A stretch of DNA of 5,975 bases from Prevotellaceae bacterium UBA5903 (lineage in GTDB: Bacteria; Bacteroidota; Bacteroidia; Bacteroidales; Bacteroidaceae). The notes beneath the pieces were generated by a model. It ran no database searches and was not told the origin of the DNA. It saw only the letters and a list, made by a program, of their open reading frames with translations. The stretch is taken from contig DJEH01000093.1 of the NCBI GenBank assembly GCA_002431845.1, positions 1 to 5,975 on the forward strand. Direction: 5' to 3'. The position numbers were made by a program, and so were the translations under genes. Positions 5,009 through 5,975 of the stretch are shown one piece after another; positions within the stretch are counted from its first letter, which is position 1, and the number at the start of each line of letters is the position of its first letter.

Positions 5009-5975
5009 AGCATCTAAGAAAGCATGGCTTTAAGGTTATTACGGATGTTATGACGGGGCAAAGGGTGCTTGCGTTGGCAAAGGAAAAAGCACGGCTGAGT
5101 GCTAAAAAAAGAAGAGCACTTGAAACCGCGACGATAGCAGACGAGTCCACTAATAATGCCACAGTCGTTTCAAGTGCTGATGGTGTAAAGGTACAAAATA
5201 ATCTTGAAACACTTGCACATAACTACAAAAATCGTCCTAATAAGACAAAAGGTTTTATAACAGATTTGTCACGTAGCCTTGGATTAGAGCAACATGAAGC
5301 AAGCCACTATGGAACATTTGAAACACGAGATGGTAGCTTAGTAACTATTCGCGTTAGCAATCATAATGCACGTGTATCTTTCTTTGATGAAAATGAAGAG
5401 GGTAATGGTATTAGCATTGTCATATCCAGTCATAGAAACAAAGGTCTTTTGAATGATGGAAGCGCGCATATTGTGGAATATTTTTATCCCAAACAATCTC
5501 TTGAACGCTCAGAAGTTAAGCCTTTGGTTGAAATAATCAAATCTGTTTCAGAGACTTTAAATAGCGGTGAGTTTAAAGACATCACAGGACTTGCACAACG
5601 GCAAGAGGTGAATGCCGATACCATTCGTGAGCATCGTGTATATCATGGCAGTGGTGCACATGTACGTTTCTTCCGCACTGCCGATGGTGATGCATACGGC
5701 TTTACGATTGGTGGTGAAATTTACATTGACCCAAGAATTGCAAGAAGTGATACAGCCGTACACGAGTATGCACACCTATGGGCAAGTGCTTTGAGAGCAG
5801 AGAACAAAAAGGAGTGGAAGAATGTAGTAGACTTAATGAAAGGCACATCGGTATGGGAGGAAATAAAGGAAAAATATCCCGAACTGAAAACGGATGATGA
5901 GATTGCCGATGAGGTTCTTTCCACATATTCTGGACGCAGAGGTGCAGAGCGTTTGCGTAAGGAGATGGACAAGGC
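4990..5975 (+). CDS. Segment 3 of the polyvalent remnant, with zincin-like HEYAH domain; partial at window end
   Basis: An open frame runs from about 4984 through the last base with no stop. The first in-frame ATG is at 5050, giving at least 308 codons, but coding starts earlier (LRDVVIEHLRKHGFKV from 4990). Numbered from that ATG: residues 1-25 are a basic helix (QRVLALAKEKARLSAKKRRA). Residues about 50-185 form an alpha/beta module with SLVTIRVSNHNARVSFFD (96-113) and GISIVISSHRNKG (120-132), which I recall from Bacteroidales mobile-element polyvalent proteins. Residues 197-203 read VYHGSGA. Residues 204-308 are a zincin-like domain with GGEIYIDPRIA, then TAVHEYAHLWA containing the zinc-ligand pair His238 and His242 and catalytic Glu239. 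The acidic helix TDDEIADEVL (281-290) could supply the third ligand. A metallopeptidase role is inferred from the motif only. Confidence 0.72.
   Translation, partial: MRDVVIEHLRKHGFKVITDVMTGQRVLALAKEKARLSAKKRRALETATIADESTNNATVVSSADGVKVQNNLETLAHNYKNRPNKTKGFITDLSRSLGLEQHEASHYGTFETRDGSLVTIRVSNHNARVSFFDENEEGNGISIVISSHRNKGLLNDGSAHIVEYFYPKQSLERSEVKPLVEIIKSVSETLNSGEFKDITGLAQRQEVNADTIREHRVYHGSGAHVRFFRTADGDAYGFTIGGEIYIDPRIARSDTAVHEYAHLWASALRAENKKEWKNVVDLMKGTSVWEEIKEKYPELKTDDEIADEVLSTYSGRRGAERLRKEMDK

Larger units (their letters stand above)
4176..5975 (+). pseudogene. Frameshifted remnant of a large polyvalent mobile-element protein, 3' end outside window
   Basis: Three consecutive plus-strand segments in three frames make sense only as one gene. 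Segment 1 (4176 to about 4325) must step into the frame of segment 2 (about 4322-4984) at a C6 tract, and segment 2 into segment 3 (about 4984-5975) at an AAA tract. Each junction needs one extra base (C7 and A4) to restore continuity, so each looks like a single-base deletion. Repaired, the frame covers about 600 codons with no stop and runs past the window edge. An in-frame TAG at 4173 may be a third lesion or the true boundary. The content (no signal peptide, polar helical segments, an alpha/beta module, then a zincin-like HExxH domain) resembles, from memory, the large multi-domain 'polyvalent' proteins of Bacteroidales conjugative elements and phages. These are thought to enter the recipient cell with the DNA. 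Sequencing error is an alternative, but four genes upstream are intact over 3.3 kb. Confidence 0.72.

Noticed and set aside
5612..5794. Plus-strand 60-codon open frame
   Set aside because: It is out of frame with the continuous long frame that carries the HEYAH domain and shows no protein-like motif.

Overview
The window reads as a chromosomal segment of a Bacteroidota bacterium, most likely from the Prevotella/Bacteroides group. Three things suggest this. The genes lack strong Shine-Dalgarno sequences and start after A-rich leaders. A Bacteroidetes-type -7 element (TAnnTTTG) sits before the first gene. The right-hand gene closely resembles, from memory, large 'polyvalent' proteins carried by mobile elements of gut and oral Bacteroidales. 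No database search was possible.

Left part (about 1-3710): four intact plus-strand genes in ordinary chromosomal style. They are a family 2 glycosyltransferase (82-1122), a short RsmI-like tetrapyrrole-methylase-fold methyltransferase with a TTG start (1209-1916), an HAD phosphatase of the phosphoglycolate phosphatase type (1979-2641) and an eight-repeat TPR protein (2760-3710). Spacers are 60-120 bp, so this is a co-oriented housekeeping cluster and not a tight operon with one obvious pathway. The first two genes are each preceded by a near-identical ~30-bp AT-rich element that looks like a duplicated promoter or leader.

Middle part (3711-4175): a gene-free stretch. Its core is an array of five 23-bp direct repeats, each built on the 16-bp palindrome AAGGATACGTATCCTT. 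The array as a whole is also one long inverted repeat (about 3826-3952). As plus-strand RNA it would fold into a hairpin over 120 nt long, and every arm-to-arm difference in the two stems is a G-U wobble. This is the most unusual structure in the window.

Right part (about 4176-5975, running off the end): a degraded mobile-element gene. It is one long reading frame broken by at least two single-base losses (C tract at 4321-4326, A tract at 4985-4987), with a probable in-frame TAG further upstream (4173). Repairing these gives a continuous frame of about 600 codons ending in a zincin-like domain with an HEYAH metal-binding motif. The last 1 kb of this frame is open to the window edge. Its arginine codon use differs from the left-hand genes, which fits horizontal origin. 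The palindromic array and spacer therefore mark the border between a stable chromosomal block and decaying mobile DNA.
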